Shown in pieces: positions 18,926 to 30,137 of a DNA stretch of 64,000 nucleotides. Position 1 is the first letter of the stretch, and each line of letters begins with the position of its first letter. A model generated the notes under the pieces. It was given only the letters and a program-made list of their open reading frames with translations, did not search any database and was not told the origin of the DNA. This DNA is from Euclidia mi (taxonomy: Eukaryota; Arthropoda; Insecta; Lepidoptera; Erebidae). The translations under genes and the position numbers were made by a program. The stretch lies in NCBI GenBank assembly GCA_944739405.2, contig OX123193.2:24107516-24171515 (forward strand). The letters are read 5' to 3'.

Positions 18926-21148
18926 TTAGACACACAGATTCATTAATATTCGGGCAAAGTAACCAGCAATAAGGCATATTGCTTGATTAATAAAATCAGA
19001 AAAGTCCCCTCCAAGTTCTTGAATTTCTGAATCGTCCTAAATTTTTTCGTATTGTATTCATATCTTGAGCTACTTCTGTTTCCTTTCAACAGCTGACGAA
19101 CGGTTTAGGATTGATATTTCTTAACGCAACGTTAGTGTCTTTTTATTGGACATACACATTTAATTATATCAATATTTAGCATGAGTAAAATTATGAAAAA
19201 TAATAAAAACTAACCTCTAAATTGGTGTTTTTGAGGCAATCCAATTTTTCCTCGGCCATGGCAAATTTTTCTTCCAATCTCGAGTATACTTCATCAAAAT
19301 TATTTATTTTAATTTGCAGCCGTCGGTTTTTCGATTGTAATCGTTTAATTTTTAGACCTTGGTTTAAAATTTTCTCTTTGCAAAATCTTAGCTGGCTTAT
19401 TAATTTCTTTTTTATCGGTGTTGAACAGTCTGAAACAACCGTAGTATTTATATCTTTAATCGCTGCTTCGTCGTCGGCGGAATTCATTTGTTCAACTTCG
19501 AAACATTCGTGAAGTCGACTCGTTTTAGCGTGGGACTTAAAGTCAGAGCTCTCCGTATCACTTTGTCTTTTTGAAGAACCTGCAGTGACCACTTTATCAT
19601 TTTGTGGCTGAAACCAAAATTAAATATTGTAAATATATATCTATAAAAATTAATTAGTGAATTTATGAATTAAATTTTGTTACATATAGGTGTGTTGTTA
19701 AGCAGTATATTAAATATTTTCAATACTTATTGAAAGTGATAAAAATAAAACTTGGTTACTTACTTCATTAAAAAACTTAACAATTTTTATTGATGGAAGC
19801 GCAGTAGGTTTCGTATATCTATATCCTTTATTTGATATTATCAAATCGTCTTCTAAAAAATGTTCAGAGCATATCGCGCTGGATTTGGTTGGCATCCAAT
19901 TAACTCTACCCGTTGCATCGATCCATTTTTCTTTGATGCTTGCATCTTTTGGAAATCTAAAAATATTTTTACTGAAGGTTAGAGGACCTACTGATGTCGA
20001 TTTAGGGCCATTTTCAATATTCGAACTATAGATAGATCTGTAGATTTTAGATTCGTGTTTGACATATTTTGTATGGAGCTTATGTCAAAAACTGTCAAAA
20101 ACGAATCTAAAATATACAGATCTATCTATAATTCTAATATTGAATTCCGTAGTTAGTGATCAATGCAACGTCAAAATCAATAATAAATTATAATAATTAC
20201 GTTACTATTTAAAACATTGATTATAGTTTAGCTACATAGCACCTATTCAACCTAATACACCTCTTTAAATAAATTTCGTGTATGAACGAAGGTGACCTTA
20301 AACTTGTATTGTAATGTCAATGTGACACTAAATAATAAATATATAATAACAATTTATTCTAGAATATAGAATCAGCAATGAGGAGATCCGCAGCAAAACC
20401 AAAGTAACCGACATATGTAGCTCTCCGAATAGCCAGGCTGAAGTGGCAATGGCCAGCGCACATGGCGCGAAGAACCGATGGCCGCTGGGGCAGGCGAGTT
20501 CTGGTTCTGGATTGGCGACCACGTACCGGACGACACAGCAGGGGTAGGCCTCCCGCAAGGTGGACCTACGATCTGGTTAAGATCGCGGGAAGCGGTTGGA
20601 TGCGGGCGGCTCAAGATCGGTCTGTGTGGAGAACCTTGGGGGAGGCCTATGTCGAGCAGTGGACGTCTCTAGGCTGACATGATGAATAATTATGTTCTAC
20701 TATATACACACAACACCATCTAGTTCAAACTAAGCAGGGCTCGTATTATAGAAACATACATACTTATATACTTTTTTATACATACATACATATTATATTA
20801 TACATAGTAATACCCACCTAAGTAAACAATTAAATAAACATTATTTATTTCTGTGTTTCGATATCAATCGATAAATTTAATATTCGACTTGACCACATCA
20901 CTATTTGAGTACCGAAGAACTTTCGAGAATGTTCTATTGATTACAATCAATCCAAAATAAACATTATCTTAATTGTATAAGGTTGATTTTAACTAGCCAT
21001 TCTATTAAATATTAGTAAATTGAAACAAAAGAAGACTTTTATTAGAAAACAACGAAAATCGTACTTACCGATGGTACGAAACACCCCCATTATTAAGATT
21101 TTTTCTCCTACTATCATTTTTACACTCCAAAACGGAACAATACGGCAT
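18926..21148 (-). CDS. THAP-domain protein with C-terminal coiled coil, four exons
   Basis: A sequence-specific DNA-binding protein of the THAP zinc-finger class, presumably nuclear. Minus-strand exons: 21148-21069, 19956-19764, 19607-19215 and 19036-18926; 777 nt, 258 residues, phases agree. The THAP finger is complete: M-P-Y-C4-S-V-L-E-C9, F28-P29, W38, C56-S-E-H59-F, then the A-L-P-S-I box (A79-I83, the usual AVPTIF position). Residues about 150-210 are Lys/Glu/Leu-rich with heptad spacing, typical of the coiled coil after many THAP fingers. The final exon (36 residues, ending N-L-C-V) has an AT-rich acceptor and is the least certain part. Intron 1 carries an RTE-LINE fragment and a hairpin element. 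THAP fingers also occur in P-element transposases, but no transposase domain follows here. Confidence 0.8.
20010..20146. repeat. Fold-back hairpin element in THAP intron 1
   Basis: Arms of about 55-60 nt, for example CTATAGATAGATCTGTAGAT on the left and its near-exact complement on the right, surround a loop of about 25 nt. It starts about 55 bp upstream (minus-strand sense) of the exon 2 acceptor, so it could affect folding of the pre-mRNA. Confidence 0.7.
20365..20690 (+). mobile_element. RTE-like LINE 3' fragment
   Basis: The plus strand keeps 'A-R-R-T-D-G-R-W-G', 'W-R-P-R-T-G-R', 'G-R-P-P-A-R-W-T-Y-D-L-V-K-I-A' and 'V-E-Q-W-T-S-L-G' in neighbouring frames, ending TGA at the LINE's usual place. 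It is antisense to the THAP gene, within its first intron. Confidence 0.75.
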
Positions 21149-21655
21149 TGCTAGGGATATGTGAATTTGTCACGAAACACAAGCAACTCAACGCGATGTT
21201 AAAACGCGACTGGGATCAGTTAAGCGTGAAAACTCTTAATTGTGGCACGTGTGCCACGCCTACTTAGCACTTTTCGACCATAGATTAAACAGATATACTA
21301 GTCACTAGTCAGCCTGAGTCAGCCTTCTTGAGACAGCGGTTATATTCACATGTGACTTCACGTGGTTATACGAAATAAGGAAATAAATAAAGTATGATGG
21401 AAAATAAAGGTATTCAAAGTGTAGTAGATATAAACATTGTTTTTTGTAAATAGTGTTGGAGGAGTGTTATATATGTAAATATCAGTTTCCGAACGAATAT
21501 CTATGTTCTGTACTTCTCATTTCAAATTTCAGTAATATACTAGCATCCAAACGCAGTGGTGGTTTTTATTATTCGTAGATAGATAATTTTTACTTGATCT
21601 GAGTAATGTTCTTAAAGCAAATAAATTATTCGGTAGGTCATCATCACATCAATCT

Positions 21656-22420
21656 TAAGGTGAACGCCGACTTGGCCGCACCGCACGCGCCGCAGTATTC
21701 GCATTCGAATTATTTATATGAAGTTCTATGCAACCGCGCACACCCACCCGCGCCGCAGTCGCTGAAACGACCGAACTCCCCAAGCCGCAGCTGATGACGT
21801 CACCAACACCAGCCCGCACGCAGCGGATGCTGCGGCTAGCGCGGCGCGGATGACGCTGAATGAAAGAACAGTGTTGCCAACAATGATTTTCAAAAATACG
21901 TAGATCAAGTACGTAGATCTACGTACTTTTAATAATATCCTAGATAATGGGAGTAAAAAATTATAAAACGAGTGTTTCAAACATCGATTCGAGCCTTGCA
22001 AATATTATTGACTTTTATTGATCGATATGTTTTAAGTGTGTACTTGTTAAACTAATTGGGTACGAATAGACATGCAACAAATTATTAGCTACGTCCATTA
22101 TTACGTGTGGTTTGTGTTTAATAATGCTTATTTCTTAGTAAAATTCCGTTATTTTGCTAATTTGGTAATTTGCTGCAAAATACGTAGATTCTGGGCCAGA
22201 AGTACGTAGGTTCGCGAGAAGGGTCCAAAATACGTAGATCTACGTAAATAGACGTAGAGTTGGCAACGCTGTGAAAGAAATCAAGTGCGATGCGTGCGGC
22301 GACGACGGGAACGACTGCAGTGACTGCGGTGCGGATAGATGTGCGAGGCCATTAACAAAAAGCGATGACTGCGGGGACTGCGGAGACTGCGGTGTGGCCA
22401 AGTCTGCGTTCACCTTTACA
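21656..22420. mobile_element. Terminal-inverted-repeat element hosting a nested element
   Basis: The left end TAAGGTGAACGCCGACTTGG and the complementary right end (…GTCTGCGTTCACCTTTA) bracket a GC-rich sequence with repeated GACTGCGG/CCGCAGTC units. It is interrupted by the hAT-like element at 21869-22271. An apparent Cys/Asp-rich frame at 22271-22471 is just this repeat translated. No transposase. Confidence 0.7.
21869..22271. mobile_element. 403-bp non-autonomous hAT-like element
   Basis: The ends CAGTGTTGCCAAC and GTTGGCAACGCTG (12 of 13 matching) lie between exact 8-bp duplications TGAAAGAA (21861-21868 and 22272-22279). The subterminal regions carry clustered TACGTAGATCTACGT-type repeats, probable transposase-binding arrays. 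CAGTGTTGCC ends with 8-bp duplications are characteristic of insect hAT elements. Confidence 0.88.
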
Positions 22421-22544
22421 CCCCATGCTGCATGCATTATACTTGGATGTAGGTATAACACCCTAGTATAATATATCATCTATGGTTCACAGTTCACACA
22501 TGACATTATGACAATAAGACGTCTATGACCTTGACACTTTTGAC

Positions 22545-22970
22545 CATAGATATAATATATATGACATAGAGTGGCAGAGAGGGGCCAATTTGTGTCTGTC
22601 GGTGCGAGAGAGAACGCTACAGTTAAAGGCCCCCTGCATCTCTCTCTAACAGTACATGCACAACATCAACATTGCGCAATGGCGTGCTACCTGTATCTAT
22701 TATTTATATCAGTTTATCAGTCATAAATAGTTTAAAAGTTGTTTTATTGATACACGAAGATAGTTTGAAATTACATAAATATGTATGAATAATTTGATCA
22801 TAATACAAATTCAATGTTTGGGGACACAACGACAACACACTTTGACAGTTGCCAACCCTATTGTAGAATGTAAAGCATGCGTTTTTAAAGAGAGATGCAG
22901 GGGGCCTTTAACCTGTTGCGTTCTCTCTCCCACCGGCGGACACGACACAGTATTGAGTTAGGTACTATTC
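22545..22970. mobile_element. Same 430-bp element, copy 2, inverted and lacking one end
   Basis: It is in the opposite orientation to copy 1. The left end is present but altered (CATAGATATAATATATATGACATAGAGTGGCAG) and the right terminal repeat is missing after '...acacagtattgagttaggtac'. Internal blocks (interior TAAACTATTTA region, 'cccctgcatctctct') match the other copies. Confidence 0.75.
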
Positions 22971-23482
22971 TTGCTGTCAATAGTTTGACATGTGAACTCC
23001 AAACACATACCTATAAATAGTTTGTTTTGTGTGAAGAATTTCACACTTGATTTCACATATCAGGTTTATGTCACTGACATGTGACAATTTTGTGAGGTTA
23101 TGTCGTAAGTTATTATTATGCAATAATAAACAATATTATTACAAAAAACATATATTTTTGCAACCATATGGGTAGGTATATTTGTCTTAGGAATTTAGGA
23201 TAATCAGAGAAACTTTTGTATAAAACAGGTTTTTTGCGCTCCTGAAAAGTGGTGTAAATGCACATAGGTAACAGATTTGGCAAGCCCAACGACCATATAT
23301 AGGATTTTGCAGAATTCAAGCTTTGGCTAGTCGCACGCGATATTCGCAGTGAACGAAATACATTGCGCAATCGCCTACGTAGTACTAGATGGTACCCACG
23401 TATTGCCAGCAATGTATTTTTTTTTTAATTTGATTGCGATAGTATCATTTTTGTCTACAAACTACATAGTCTATACCTTCAT

Positions 23483-23611
23483 GGGAGCAGTTTTGAAACG
23501 AGCGAACGATCTGCCTTAATACTGAACTATTTTAAACAGTTCGTTCGCTCTGGTCTGCCTTATATTAATTATTGTAGGCCGTTCGTTCGCTCGTTTTTAA
23601 AATTGCTCCTT
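23483..23611. repeat. 129-bp fold-back element
   Basis: GGGAGCAGTTTTGAAACGAG on the left and its near complement (CTCGTTTTTAAAATTGCTCC) on the right bracket an internal region that repeats GTTCGTTCGCTC. A short inverted-repeat element without coding capacity. Confidence 0.65.
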
Positions 23612-23749
23612 CTGCGACGAAATGATTTAACACTGCATACTAATAAAATGTTGTGAGACAAAAATATGTATAATGATCCCCTTTTGACGAGACCTTTACT
23701 CGTTCTGTCACGAACGACTGAACTGTGGAGCGGGCTATTTGGGGACCTA

Positions 23750-24835
23750 CAGTCCATTCACAGTTATTTTACCTCTGACAATTGTCGGTGTTTGTTTGCT
23801 TTATGTTGGTATGGTACTCTGTGATGACAGGTATGTTACCAGTGCATAACATTTTACCCAATTTTAGTGGAAACTAGAATGTCCATCTGTAAACACCATG
23901 AGCATGTAATGTCAGTCTTATCTATACTTATAGACATTTTTTGAATGGAGAGAAAATCCTTATTTAAATACGTCTATCGCGTTTTTTGTATTAAATAGGT
24001 TTTTATGATTTTTGCAGACAGACTTAAAAATGCCAAAATTTGAGGCAAGAGTGACTGAACGAGGGATTCGGGATGCAGATAGAATGTATTAGGCTATACA
24101 AAGTGTAAGAAAAGAAGTTTTCGCTCAGAGAAACAACTGACAGGAATCCGAGGTGCCGAGAATCTTTTTAGGATCAGATAAAGGCTATGACAGGTACCTA
24201 TGTGAAATACAGGCAAACAACATTGTCAATTTAGCTGAAGAAGCTTTTCAATCTATCATTGCAGAAGACTGGCATGTGGCAAAAACAATGCGAACATGTG
24301 CGCCACATTGAAGACAAGCTTCGTGAAACAAATGGGTCTATGGATGCTGCGATGGACAGGTTCATAATAGAATTAAACTATGAGTCTGATACAGAATCTG
24401 ACAGCAGTTACGAATCAGCATTGGCAGTCCGAGAATCTGACAGCAGCTACGAATCGTCATTGGCAGTCCACATGGATCATTCTTATTCAAAATAAATGTG
24501 ATAATTAAATTTGCAGTTTTCGTATTTGATAATTAAAACCTCACATTGACGTAAATAGACAAAATATTTATTATAACTATTTATCTTCATAGGAAATTAG
24601 TTATTTTGTAAGAAAATAAATGTACATGCGTATAGCCAAAGCCGATATCAAGAGGTTTTGTTACAAACATTAGGTACTTCCAAATATTTAATACGATCGC
24701 GTAGGCAATAAAAAACAAGTACGTTTTTAGCAATACTGTATATTTAAAATGGGAGTATTAGATACTAAATATAGCAACACAACGCCCAGGTTGGCCAATC
24801 TAACAGCTAGAGGTAAAATAACTGTGAACGGACTA
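23750..24835 (+). mobile_element. Tc1/mariner-like element, copy A (chimeric)
   Basis: The ends CAGTCCATTCACAGTTATTT and its complement are flanked by TA (23748-23749 and 24836-24837). The left 130 bp and right ~650 bp match copies B-D, but about 23884-24210 is unrelated sequence replacing the DDE-bearing part. The right part encodes only the transposase tail (H-I-E-D-K-L-R-E-T, M-D-R-F-I-I-E-L-N, then tandem E-S-D-S-S-Y-E-S repeats; 24259-24495). Confidence 0.8.
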
Positions 24836-24839
24836 TAGT

Positions 24840-25267
24840 TGATAGTTCGCGTAGTTCATCTGTGGGCATTGACTTGTATATTACTGCGTAAGGACCATGA
24901 AGGTATAGATAAACATGGAGGCCACAGCTGCAACAAAGGCTTGAGTCAAATACCTACATTTCTCTATCTCACTCTCTGTGGTCTGACCTCTCATTTTAGC
25001 GTGGATTTAGTATTGCTATCTTCTTATTAAAATCTCCGAGTAAGCTCTTAAAAAGAGCCGACATATTAAGCAAATCAGAAGTTTACGCGGTCAATTAATG
25101 TGTATTTAAATCAAGAGTTGAAATCCAATCACTTGTTAAAACTCCCAATATTGTAGGTCTCGAACGCTTATAATCATGGTTGGCGAGACAGTGAAGTATA
25201 ATCCCATTTCCTAAGGATTTGGTAATGTGGCAACATTGGCCACCATATGTCAAGTAAATCTTGTCAA
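24840..25267. other. Spacer with no recognised feature
   Basis: AT-rich DNA between two mobile elements. No gene or repeat boundary was identified. Confidence 0.35.
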
Positions 25268-25697
25268 CATAGAGATATTAGAATAGAGTGGCAGAGTGGG
25301 GCCTATTCGTGTCCGCCGGTGGGAGAGAGAACGCAACATTAGAGGCCCCCTGCATCTCTCCCTAACAATACATGCACAACATCAACATTACGCAGTGGCG
25401 TGCTACCTGTAACTATTATTTAAATCAGTTTATTAGTAATCAATAGTTTAAAAGTTGTTTTTATTGATACACGAAGATAGTTTGAGGTGACAAAAATGTT
25501 TATATATTTTTAAACTATTGAATACTGATATAAATAATAGTTACAGGTAGCACGCCACTGCGTAATGTTGATGTTGTGCATGTATTGTTAGAGAGAGATG
25601 CAGGGGGCCTTTAATGTTGTGTTCTCTCTCGCACCGACGGACACGACACAGTATTGAGTTAGGTACTGTTCTGCCACTCTATTCTAATATCTCTATG
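25268..25697. mobile_element. 430-bp terminal-inverted-repeat element, copy 3
   Basis: It has perfect 27-bp terminal repeats (starting CATAGAGATATTAGAATAGA) and an exact 8-bp target duplication CTTGTCAA (25260-25267 and 25698-25705). This is the cleanest copy of the family and fixes its ends. No open frame. Confidence 0.9.
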
Positions 25698-25909
25698 CTT
25701 GTCAATATGGCAGTGGTTGGTTGAAAAGAGCTGGTATGACCACAGTGAGCGAGATAGCGATACATCATTTGAGCTTCAAGTAGGTATTCGGAGTGCGGTC
25801 TCCATGTTTATCTATAACTTCATGGTAAGGACCGGGCCAACCGCGCGATTAAATGGCACCAGCGCGCTGGCCCTAAAAATGTCAGTTTAGGGCCAACGCG
25901 ACTCAGTCG

Positions 25910-26996
25910 TAGCGATGCCCGATACGTCACTTTGTATCGATATATTGTATCTTAATGTATCGCAACTGATTGTATCGATACACGATATATATCGTATGCC
26001 TTTGTATCGATATGGTAAATATCGTATCGAAAATATCGCATTTGATTTTTAAAATAAAACTCATAAGTAATTCAAATTTAGTAAATTTAATCGGTTAGCT
26101 AGAAGTGATAGCACATTCGAATGTGTGAACATAACATGACCGTTACGATGCTATTTTTATTTTACAGCTGCCAATGTTTAAAATCTAAGCTTTTAAGAAA
26201 CAGCAACTTCGACAACCGTTGTGGGTCTAGTCTGTTTCGATTTTCAGTTAGCGTGTTATTAGCTGAAGAGAATAAACGCTTCGACGGTACTGACGTCGCA
26301 ACCACAGATAAATATTAAAGAGCTAAAGTACTAGTCGACCAAGCCAACTAGACGAATGTCAACGTGACAAAATTCAACATAATTCAACAATTATAATCCA
26401 GAAATTATTTATCGTAACGTGCGAACGCGGCGAGTGAACGTACAATGCGCCTGCAATCGGTACTAGGAATTGCTGGATTACAATTATTGAATTATGTTGA
26501 ATTTTGTCACGTTGACATTCGTCTAGTTGGCTTGGTCGACTAGTACTAAGATTTGGCCAAGCAGTAGTCCTTGCTGTCCAATACGTCAAGGGATCTGATA
26601 CCTATAGCATAGTACCTACACCTTACATTAATAAAAATCATCAAAGTCATATTTCGATCTATCCGCATCGTATTACACAAAAATCAAGTACGCACCTACA
26701 AGTATGGCAGCAAGCGGCATTACAAAAAAAAATAAGTTTGTTTACATTTTTAATCTTTGTTATTGTTAATCTTAGTAAGATAGCTTCATAGAAATCGGCC
26801 GCCGCCGGTTTGAATGTACGGTCTAAATATTTCATAGATTGAATCCCGGTATGATACGATATTTTTGATACGATATTCGGGCGAAGCGATACGATACAGC
26901 CAAATATCGTATTGATGTGTATCGATACAAAATATCGTTATATCGCATTTCGTTGTATCGATACACCAAAATATCGATACGTATCGGGCATCGCTA
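25910..26996. mobile_element. 1.09-kb hAT-like element with GATAC-rich ends
   Basis: The termini TAGCGATGCCCGATACG and the complementary right end are flanked by exact 8-bp duplications CTCAGTCG (25902-25909 and 26997-27004). Both subterminal regions are dense in TATCGATAC/CGATACGATAC units. No transposase similarity was seen in the interior, and a fold-back element is nested at 26328-26546. It sits about 40 bp upstream of a THAP first exon. Confidence 0.85.
26328..26546. repeat. Fold-back element with ~74-bp near-perfect arms
   Basis: The arms begin GTACTAGTCGACCAAGCCAA and end with the complement; about 72 of 74 positions pair. The loop is about 70 bp. It is nested inside the hAT-like element. 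Arms this well matched imply recent formation or recent gene-conversion between the arms. Confidence 0.85.
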
Positions 26997-27043
26997 CTCA
27001 GTCGACAATGGTCCGAGTAAGCGAGTATTGGCTTGTCATAAAA

Positions 27044-27800
27044 ATGCCTAGTTGTGAAGTAAAAGGCTGCAAAAATTACGCTACAAAGGTCAAAAAGGAA
27101 CATGGGATATCATATCATAGGTAAGTAACCTTATATTACTTTTGTTGCCATTCAGTTATTAAAAACACATTCTAAAGTGATATTCATTTTACCATCGAAG
27201 TCCACGATGGCGGCCATTGTGTGGCCGCCTTTGAACGCGCTAAGTGAACGAAGTAACTTTGTAGGGTCGTCATTTTTATTTGTTTTATTGTTGTCTTAAG
27301 AACTTAGAGCAAGTAATTTTGGTACTTAATATGTTTTATATTCAATAAGGTAATTCAATAAACAAAAAACACGCCATCTTTGAGGAGTTAATGCCGTCAT
27401 CAAGCTTCTGGTGAAAATGGATAGGAGAAATCTGTAACACAAGGAAATTTCGCCCACGCTTACGTCCGCGTGAATTTCGGTTATCGAAGATACTAGCCTA
27501 GATCCTTTCTTAGGGTTCAAGCTTAGCCTATACCACATTTCATCAAAATCGGTTCAGTGGTTACATCGTGACAGCGTAACAGACCAACAGACAGACAGTT
27601 ACTTCCCCATTGATAATATTAGTATGGAAGTATGGATATGGATATTAGTATGGATATGGATATTAGTATAGAAGTATGGATATGCAATAACGAATTACTA
27701 TTCAAATATTTTGTAACTTACAGATTCAACACGTAACGAGATTTGGATTCGCATTATTAAGGAACAACGTAAGGAGCCTTATTTCAAGCCTCATAAATAA
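27044..27800 (+). pseudogene. THAP-domain gene fragment (first exon intact, second broken)
   Basis: First exon 27044-27120: 25 codons beginning M-P-S-C4 and continuing to C9, ending G-I-S-Y-H plus two bases, then GTAAGT. The candidate second exon starts at 27724 after TTACAG: the codon completes to R and continues F-N-T, but a stop follows. One frame over, the sequence reads N-E-I-W-I-R-I-I-K-E-Q-R-K-E-P-Y-F-K-P-H-K, the expected Trp helix of a THAP finger, before TAA. The C-x2-H-F part is missing. So a frameshift and a truncation have destroyed it, unless the true second exon lies elsewhere. Confidence 0.6.
27330..27690 (+). repeat. Retroposon 3' region with ATGGAT microsatellite tail
   Basis: Sequence of the kind found at lepidopteran LINE/SINE ends: 'ccacatttcatcaaaatcgg', 'gtgacagcgtaacagacc', then GATAATATTAGTATGGA and an imperfect (TATGGA)n run at about 27620-27684. 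It lies in the intron of the THAP fragment. Confidence 0.55.
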
Positions 27801-28540
27801 TTGCTTTTAAATATCCCAATACCTTATTAGTATACTGTATAACAATAAGTTGATTACAATTTCAAATAAAGCTGATTGAGACAAATTCGTTATAATTACA
27901 CGTTTTCTTTGCAACCTGTAAAATATCATCACAAATAGGAAATCGTTATGTACGAGTACCTTTATCGGCATGTTAAAATATGAAAATAGTTATATATACC
28001 AGTATATCTGTGTAATCTATGGTTATATACGTGCTTACAAGATTACGTCGTTGACCTATGCAACACGACACTCACGAAGTTCGTATGAGTTACAGGCGCG
28101 GTCCGAAGGGGGGGGGGGTCACAGGGGACATGACCCCCCCCAAAACCTAAGGTCAAATTGAAAAATTTGCCAAACAATAAAAGGAAATTTCTCCTAACAG
28201 CGATAAATTTATAGTTTGCTGACTCTATCTAGTGATGTTTTTATGGACTACGTACGATGGCCAAAATAACTTGGAAATTACATCTAGTTTCGAAACAAGA
28301 AACCGAAATACGTAGTTTTGGTGATCCTAGCAAAATCGATATGCGTCGTTATGATAAAGATGTTTAAAAATATTCTAATAATGTAATTTGTAGGTTTATT
28401 GTAAAGATTCAAGACAAAGGCTGTCTACTTAGTTGTGAATTGTGATTCTTCTTGTTAAGTTTTGTGATTGAGCAAAAAATTTAATATAACTTAATTGTCG
28501 AATACTTACTACATATAATTTAACTAGAGGACGCCAGCAG
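27800..28540. other. Non-coding stretch with a G-run/C-run pair
   Basis: No gene was recognised. At 28109-28140 a run of ten or more G is followed shortly by eight or more C, able to form a GC hairpin. Confidence 0.35.
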
Positions 28541-28544
28541 CTAC

Positions 28545-28735
28545 GCCCGCCTTTTATTTAAATTTACCCGTTTTGGTCGATCCCGTGGGAATTTCGGGAA
28601 ATCCCTTCTTAGTGCACCCCTACGGTCCCCAAGGAACATACATGCCAAATTTCAGCTTCCTGCGCCCAATAGTTTCGGCTGTAGCTTGTCTGTCAGTCAG
28701 TAACGCAAGGATTTTATATATTAAGATTTGAAGAA
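28545..28735 (+). repeat. Retroposon 3' region relic
   Basis: It starts with 'ctagaggacgccagcagctacgcccgc', a phrase shared with the fragment at 56936-56995, and continues with 'atgccaaatttcagcttcctgc' and 'gtctgtcagtcagtaacgc'. Old interspersed repeat; class uncertain. Confidence 0.45.
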
Positions 28736-28749
28736 CAGTGCTTCATTTA

Positions 28750-29500
28750 ATGATACCTAATTTTATAATAATGGAAGTCATTGTAAGTAATATCGAGCCT
28801 TCCCCGCCATTTTAGCGCAACTGACAAAAACGAGATTTTACAGAAGGTTTTTTTTTAATATTTTTATACAGAAATGTGCTAATAAAGTAACATTTGATGT
28901 ACCTACATTAATGATTTTTAGACATTTATATGTATAATTAAAAAAACGGGTTGGGTTTCGAAACCAGTCACCTGAATTTGAGGGTATTGGTGGTTTACGG
29001 GCACAGAGCACCACCACGGCGGGGTGGTCTGTGTGTAGGGGGCAGGGGGGCTTAAGGGAGTTAGTTTTAATCCCCTAAAAGTAATTTTGGCTGCCGGAGT
29101 TGCGTCTAAATATTTTTAAACAATTTTCAAACATTTCTTTAATACTTCGGCAATAAAATTATGCAAAACGGAACGTAGTTTTTATACTTTAGTCATAGAG
29201 CATAGATATTTACATAGAGGCGCATTTGTTATGGGCGCTCTGTAGACAAACTTTCTGTGACCCAAATTGCCGCTTGGCGGCGTGGCAGTCGCGCTGTGAC
29301 AGCTGTCTCTATGAGTGCAAGAGAGACGCACTGAAGACACCCGCCAACTCGCCACTTGGAATCGGCACAGGAAATCCTTAATAAATGCGCTTCAATATGT
29401 AAATCTGTATTCATTGCTTTAGTACAGTTTTACAAATGTCATTTTTAGGTTTTATGTGAAACTAAACGCAAACCCGCCATCTTGGAATGATGATATGGAC
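28750..29500. other. Non-coding stretch, no gene recognised
   Basis: Includes 'ggcgcatttgtta' at about 29219 and a partial complement near 29380, perhaps another inverted-repeat element. Otherwise nothing identifiable. Confidence 0.3.
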
Positions 29501-29507
29501 AGCTAAT

Positions 29508-29594
29508 GACAAATTTGTGCGTCATTGTCATTGCTTTCGAGTGCCTTAGGGTTAGGTGCGTGTACACTCGAAAGCAATGACGCACAAATTTGAC
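29508..29594. repeat. 87-bp hairpin
   Basis: Arms of about 30 nt (GCAATGACGCACAAATTTG and complement) around a ~20-nt loop. The left arm has one extra TCATTG unit compared with the right, so one arm has gained or lost a 6-bp repeat. Confidence 0.7.
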
Positions 29595-30137
29595 ATTTAG
29601 GTTGTCTCTTGACCCTTAATCCGAAAATAGAGGCTCCGTCAACCTTAGTTTATTAAACTAGTGTGAAGAAAGTGGAAGTTGGCAGTGACACACCGATGTT
29701 TGGAGATATTTTTAGAGGAAACAAGTATTTCTGGCTAGTGAAAATGGTGAGGGGGTGTTCCGAGACCTCCCCTCCTACTCCCCCATCACTCACAACCTCT
29801 AAAAACGGCGACGTATTTCGAAACTTTTACAAAAAAAACTACAAATACAATACGTAGGTATTTACGCTATAAATGGCGATCCAGATACCTATTTTTTATT
29901 AGTGTAGTAAGTGACCCCCTCCAAAATTTCAGGCTGCGACCGCGCTTGATGAGTTATGACACTTATTACAGATGTCACTATTTTTGCTTGTATTAAAGAA
30001 GGCCTGTATAAAATGTTCAGATGGGCGTATCCTTTCTTTTGAAATCATTGTCTGTGGGAGTCACTCTTTCCAGAGAGGTTGGACTATAATAATTATAGTT
30101 TTTAATAAGTTTGTAATTATTACAAATATCATTTGTA

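Noticed and set aside
19222..19512. Plus-strand 96-codon frame
   Set aside because: It is antisense to the THAP coiled-coil exon and shows no domain.
22271..22471. Cys/Asp-rich open frame resembling a zinc-binding protein
   Set aside because: It is the translation of GACTGCGG repeats within an inverted-repeat element; no start context, no homologous domain.
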